A stretch of 7,711 bases of DNA from an uncultured Prevotellaceae bacterium (lineage in GTDB: Bacteria > Bacteroidota > Bacteroidia > Bacteroidales > Muribaculaceae), in NCBI GenBank assembly GCA_937904375.1, contig CALDIG010000165.1:1-7711 (forward strand), read 5' to 3'. The notes beneath the pieces were generated by a model that saw only the letters and a list, made by a program, of their open reading frames with translations, did no database searches and was not told where the DNA came from. Numbering within the stretch: the first letter of the stretch is position 1; every line of letters starts with the position of its first letter. Made by a program: the position numbers and the translations under genes. Positions 5,096-7,711 of the stretch are shown here, piece after piece.

Positions 5096-6520
5096 CTAAT
5101 ATAACGTCTGCTTACTATATGTAAGCGTTATCTTTGCTTCATCCAAATTGAGTTTTGCCATGCAGGGTCTCGACACGGCAGGCGCAATCTTTGTGACAAC
5201 CTCCGACGACGCGCTCGACGTGTAGTAATAGTAGCTCGATGTGGTGTTGGTATATTTTGTCACATCAATGGGCATTATCACAAATTTCATGTCGCTCTCA
5301 GTAGCTATGCCTCCTTTATTGTTGATGATATCGAGGGCATAGTCTCTGAGACCGGTGAAGACGTAGGCATTCTCTTGGTCATTATACTCGGCATAGAATG
5401 CGTCCTTATTGTTGGTCAACGAGTCCTTGTCGAAGAAAGTGTCACGATAACTCTCTTTCACCATGAGCAGATACTGCGGAGGAGCGATATCATACTTGTT
5501 GGTAATCTCACTCACAGGAATTTCAAGAGCCAAAGAGTTGAGCACACTTAGCGCATCTTGTGAGTCGGCTTTGAAACGGTCAATAATCTCCTGAATGGGA
5601 AAATTGGCCTGAACCTCATATCCCGCGGGTCCCATCACTATGGCATCGCCATTGGCAATCATCGACATCACCGATGGTGCCGCGTCGAGGTAGATGTTGT
5701 TGTTATACACCACCTCGGGAGTCACCGCCATGTAGCTCTGTGACATAGCAGGATAGATAGTGTCATTGGTCTCGCTGAGCTTCTCCCACTTGCGGTAGTA
5801 GCTCACAAACTCAATGTCATAGAAATTCATCACATGACCCTCGCCATAACTGTTCTTGATGTAAATGCCGGGGAAGAATGTCGCAAAGTCGGTAGGACTC
5901 TTGAAAATTGAGGGATTAGCCTTGAACTCATTGAATATGTCATGGGCATAACTCACTGGCACCGGCACCTTTATCTCGTAGTAGCTCACACTTGAGCCAT
6001 CATAAGAAGAGTACTCAGTTTTTAGCGTCATATCGCTTGCCGAATAGGCCACCGAGCCCATCAAGTCATCGTCGCTGTAGTAACCCGCAGGGTCAAAGTC
6101 GGTGTAGATGGGGTTTGGGAGTTGCTTGTTAAGCTTATACACGCTCATGCGCATCGGAGCCAGCTTATCGCCTATGACATCGGTAGTGCTCACTCTCATC
6201 ACCACAAAGCACGAGTCCACCCAGTCGGTACCGCCATGCACTCCCACTGTGTCGATCATCGTGGTGGGCATGAACTGAGCCACGACATCGCTGGTGAGTG
6301 TGCCATAACCGTCGGCACTCACCTTGCCAATGAGCTGGATACTGCTTCGCGAGCGCAAGTGAGGGCTTCTCACCGTCACTCCGTTAATAGCAAAACTGGC
6401 ATCTTCTATCACCGCCGAATGAATGTCGCTGACTGATGGACCTATCACATCGTCGGTACAAGAGTTAAAGCCAATAGCAACAGTAAGAATTGACAACACT
6501 GTGAATAATATCTTTCTCAT
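5096..6520 (-). CDS. DUF4270 family lipoprotein
   Basis: A 474-residue envelope lipoprotein. The signal peptide MRKILFTVLSILTVAIGFNSC ends at the lipidated cysteine C21; the acidic residues right after it (TDD) resemble the export signal reported to send Bacteroidetes lipoproteins to the cell surface, so surface exposure is likely but inferred. After it come the N-terminal features I associate with DUF4270: an SFAINGVTV strand, LRSRSSIQLIGKV with the arginine/serine run before L-G, then GYGTLTSDVVAQFMPT. The rest is rich in beta-type sequence with tyrosine/serine-rich patches (YYYY at 430-433). No enzymatic motif is visible. A TTG at 6524-6526 is in frame two codons earlier, but ATG 6518-6520 starts a normal signal peptide. 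The gene follows the GlgA-like gene by 48 bases on the same strand, so they are probably co-transcribed. Function of the family is unknown to me. Confidence 0.82.
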   Translation of the reverse strand: MRKILFTVLSILTVAIGFNSCTDDVIGPSVSDIHSAVIEDASFAINGVTVRSPHLRSRSSIQLIGKVSADGYGTLTSDVVAQFMPTTMIDTVGVHGGTDWVDSCFVVMRVSTTDVIGDKLAPMRMSVYKLNKQLPNPIYTDFDPAGYYSDDDLMGSVAYSASDMTLKTEYSSYDGSSVSYYEIKVPVPVSYAHDIFNEFKANPSIFKSPTDFATFFPGIYIKNSYGEGHVMNFYDIEFVSYYRKWEKLSETNDTIYPAMSQSYMAVTPEVVYNNNIYLDAAPSVMSMIANGDAIVMGPAGYEVQANFPIQEIIDRFKADSQDALSVLNSLALEIPVSEITNKYDIAPPQYLLMVKESYRDTFFDKDSLTNNKDAFYAEYNDQENAYVFTGLRDYALDIINNKGGIATESDMKFVIMPIDVTKYTNTTSSYYYYTSSASSEVVTKIAPAVSRPCMAKLNLDEAKITLTYSKQTLY

Positions 6521-6568
6521 CTTCAATCAAATACTCATTAACGACTTGGTTTCGTTTCTCACAATGCA

Positions 6569-7381
6569 TCACAAGCTGTGATAGAAGTCGATGCAACGGT
6601 CGGCAAAGGCAACATCGTCAAGTTCCTCATAAGGCAGGAACGGCAGCCCTCTCTCTTCTACCATCTTCAGGACTTCGGGATTGACATTCTTGCTGCACTG
6701 GACCACAGCATGACAGTGATCAAGGGCAAGACGCATCAAATCGACATAATTAGCGCTACGCCCCATAATGGGAGCCAAGTCCTCATCGCTCAGACCGTCA
6801 AACTTGAGTTTCTTGTAAAGACTCTCACTGAGAGGACTCACCATCTCTTCATCGAAGAGCGACATCACAACTTTAGAGTCGCGGAACGAGGGGTCGTCGC
6901 CATATATCTTTCTGATATACAATGGAGCAAGAGCGGTAATCCAGCCGCAGCAGTGGATAATGCCGGGAATCCATCGCTGCTTCTTCACTGCCTCGAGCAC
7001 GCCACGCACATAGAATATCGAACGCTCGTCGTTGTCATCGGGATGAGTGTTTATCTCAAGTTCTTTGGTGATTTCGGGAGTGAAATAATCGTCACTGAAG
7101 ATGAAATACACCTGCAAGCGAGCGGGTTGCAATGTGGCGACCTTGATTATCAGCGGGTGGTCCATATCATCGATGATAAGGTTCATTCCCGACAGTCGTA
7201 TCACGGGGTGCAGCTGGTTGCGACGGTCGTTGACATATCCATACTTAGGCATAAATGTGCGGACCTCAGAACCTTTCTCCTGAACTCGCTGCGCCAGCTG
7301 ACGACTGAGATTGCCCATCTCGCTTTCAGGAAGATAAGGCGAGATTTCCTGCAAAATGAAAAGTACTTTATTGAAATCCAT
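6569..7381 (-). CDS. GT5 N-terminal-domain protein ('glycogen/starch synthase', probable pseudoenzyme)
   Basis: A 270-residue protein matching only the N-terminal Rossmann domain of GT5 glycogen/starch synthases (full enzymes are about 470-500 residues with two such domains). Matches: VLFILQEISPY (5-15, like the family's 'E..P' start), QLAQRVQEKGSEVRTFMPKYG (28-48, the stretch ending P-K/R-Y-G) and IIHCCGWITALAPLYIRKIY (141-160, like the HxHDWhT..vplyl motif). The ADP-glucose-binding K-T/S-GG-L motif near residue 15-20 is replaced by LPESEMGNLS, and the whole acceptor/donor C-terminal GT-B domain is absent. It is not a truncation by frameshift: the frame ends cleanly at TGA 6569-6571 with 48 bases to the next gene, and such short proteins are known in Bacteroidetes. 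Glycosyl transfer is therefore unlikely. No signal peptide. Start ATG 7379-7381, directly downstream of a good promoter. Confidence 0.75.
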   Translation of the reverse strand: MDFNKVLFILQEISPYLPESEMGNLSRQLAQRVQEKGSEVRTFMPKYGYVNDRRNQLHPVIRLSGMNLIIDDMDHPLIIKVATLQPARLQVYFIFSDDYFTPEITKELEINTHPDDNDERSIFYVRGVLEAVKKQRWIPGIIHCCGWITALAPLYIRKIYGDDPSFRDSKVVMSLFDEEMVSPLSESLYKKLKFDGLSDEDLAPIMGRSANYVDLMRLALDHCHAVVQCSKNVNPEVLKMVEERGLPFLPYEELDDVAFADRCIDFYHSL

Positions 7382-7415
7382 TTGTAACGGTGTATAGTTA
7401 TCTTAAAATTACATG

Positions 7416-7447
7416 CAAAGGTAGCAATTTTTCTCCTAATAAAGAAA
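7416..7447 (-). promoter_or_regulatory. Bacteroidetes-type promoter for the GlgA-like/DUF4270 operon
   Basis: On the minus strand TACCTTTG (7416-7423) is an exact match to the TAnnTTTG -7 consensus, in the common form TACCTTTGC. Twenty bases upstream is TTTC (7444-7447), one mismatch from the TTTG -33 box. The expected transcript start gives a leader of roughly 25-30 bases before the ATG at 7381. Confidence 0.7.
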
Positions 7448-7542
7448 TTAATCGCCAAATGCGCAATGATTTTAACTTAATTTTAATCACACCACATCAC
7501 AAACAATACTTTTTTAAGAAAAACAGGGGCACTAACGACAAC
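7448..7542. other. AT-rich spacer between promoter and asnS terminator
   Basis: This part of the 218-base asnS/GlgA-like spacer is AT-rich and holds no gene, hairpin, riboswitch or repeat that I can recognise. A short open frame on the plus strand crosses it (7390-7572) but has no family resemblance and runs through the promoter and terminator. Confidence 0.6.
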
Positions 7543-7570
7543 AAAAAAGCGCCCAGTTTTTTGAGCGCTT
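7543..7570 (-). terminator. Intrinsic terminator of asnS
   Basis: On the minus strand AAGCGCTC pairs with GGGCGCTT (8 base pairs, one G-U) around an 8-base loop AAAAAACT, followed by a T run covering 7543-7548. It starts 30 bases after the asnS stop codon and separates asnS from the GlgA-like operon. Confidence 0.88.
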
Positions 7571-7599
7571 AGATGGATTAATTTATACCTTATGGAGGT

Positions 7600-7711
7600 T
7601 TAGAACTCGCAGTTGTTGGGAGTGCGGGGGAAGGCGATGACGTCGCGTATGTTTGCCATGCCGGTCACAAAGAGGACAAGGCGCTCGAAACCGAGACCAA
7701 AGCCACTGTGA
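7600..7711 (-). CDS. asnS: AsnS asparaginyl-tRNA synthetase, C-terminal end only
   Basis: The last 36 codons and TAA stop (7600-7602) of a gene that continues past the right edge. The visible protein begins HSGFGLGFERLVLFVTGM and ends IRDVIAFPRTPNNCEF. GFGLGFERL is class II synthetase motif 3, which binds ATP with its arginine, and the ending NIRDVI.FPRTP is characteristic of asparaginyl-tRNA synthetase (the subclass IIb AspRS/AsnRS group), which charges tRNA-Asn. The ending fits a complete native C-terminus, and an intrinsic terminator follows at the expected distance. AspRS of the archaeal type also ends in a related RFPR.P motif, so a minor ambiguity remains, but AsnRS fits better in Bacteroidetes. 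Confidence 0.9.
   Translation of the reverse strand, partial: HSGFGLGFERLVLFVTGMANIRDVIAFPRTPNNCEF

Noticed and set aside
5110..5126. Inverted repeat GCTTAC-TATAT-GTAAGC near the end of the DUF4270 gene
   Set aside because: Only a 6-base stem, inside the coding region and not followed by a T run on the transcribed strand; not supported as a terminator.
6521..6526. TTG start at 6524-6526 for the DUF4270 gene
   Set aside because: ATG two codons later begins a standard lipoprotein signal peptide; the TTG adds only two residues.
6578..7387. 269-codon open frame on the plus strand opposite the GlgA-like gene
   Set aside because: It is almost exactly the antisense of the real gene, shows no family resemblance, and would begin at the very end of the opposite gene.
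1..7711. Search for a new multi-gene system, mobile element or defence island
   Set aside because: No transposase, integrase, toxin-antitoxin, phage or nuclease-helicase cluster is visible; most genes are common Bacteroidales families in ordinary operons.

Overview
The window looks like a chromosomal segment of a Bacteroidales bacterium (Muribaculaceae or Prevotellaceae seem plausible, but the family cannot be fixed by eye). The evidence is a set of lineage-typical proteins (a DUF4270 lipoprotein, a DUF5106/thioredoxin-like protein, a short one-domain 'glycogen synthase', a BFN-UVR protein), promoters of the TTTG-N20-TAnnTTTG type, and a general lack of Shine-Dalgarno sequences. Apart from the first ~285 bases, every gene lies on the minus strand, so the genes are transcribed from the right end towards the left.

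From right to left: (1) the last 36 codons of asnS (asparaginyl-tRNA synthetase), closed by a clear intrinsic terminator (7543-7570). (2) A promoter (7416-7447) driving a 270-residue GT5 N-terminal-domain protein usually annotated 'glycogen/starch synthase', followed by a DUF4270 lipoprotein gene and, only 26 bases later, a tRNA-Thr(CGU). One strong terminator (4951-4991) closes this group. (3) A second promoter (4892-4923) followed by a five-gene co-directional run: a secreted DUF5106/thioredoxin-like protein, a DoxX-family membrane protein, mnmA (tRNA 2-thiouridylase), a BFN-family (DUF151) protein and a NupG-type nucleoside permease. mnmA is bracketed on both sides by intergenic arrays of a 7-base repeat (core ACTTA on the plus strand): 13 units downstream of it and 5 units upstream. 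The two arrays share an identical 22-base stretch.

(4) The first ~285 bases are different: very AT-rich, opposite strand, and encoding the middle-to-late part of PlsY (glycerol-3-phosphate acyltransferase). Its expected C-terminal motif is missing because the reading frame runs into the antisense of the nupG 3' end. This is either a real rearrangement or a chimeric assembly join, and it should be resolved before anything is built on it.

Functionally the window is mostly housekeeping: translation (AsnRS, tRNA-Thr, MnmA), nucleoside uptake, and envelope proteins of poorly known role. I see no CRISPR array, phage, transposase or defence system, and no clear new multi-gene system. The most unusual items are the heptad arrays around mnmA, the plsY/nupG junction, and two proteins that have apparently lost their family's catalytic motifs (the GlgA-like protein and the thioredoxin-like protein).
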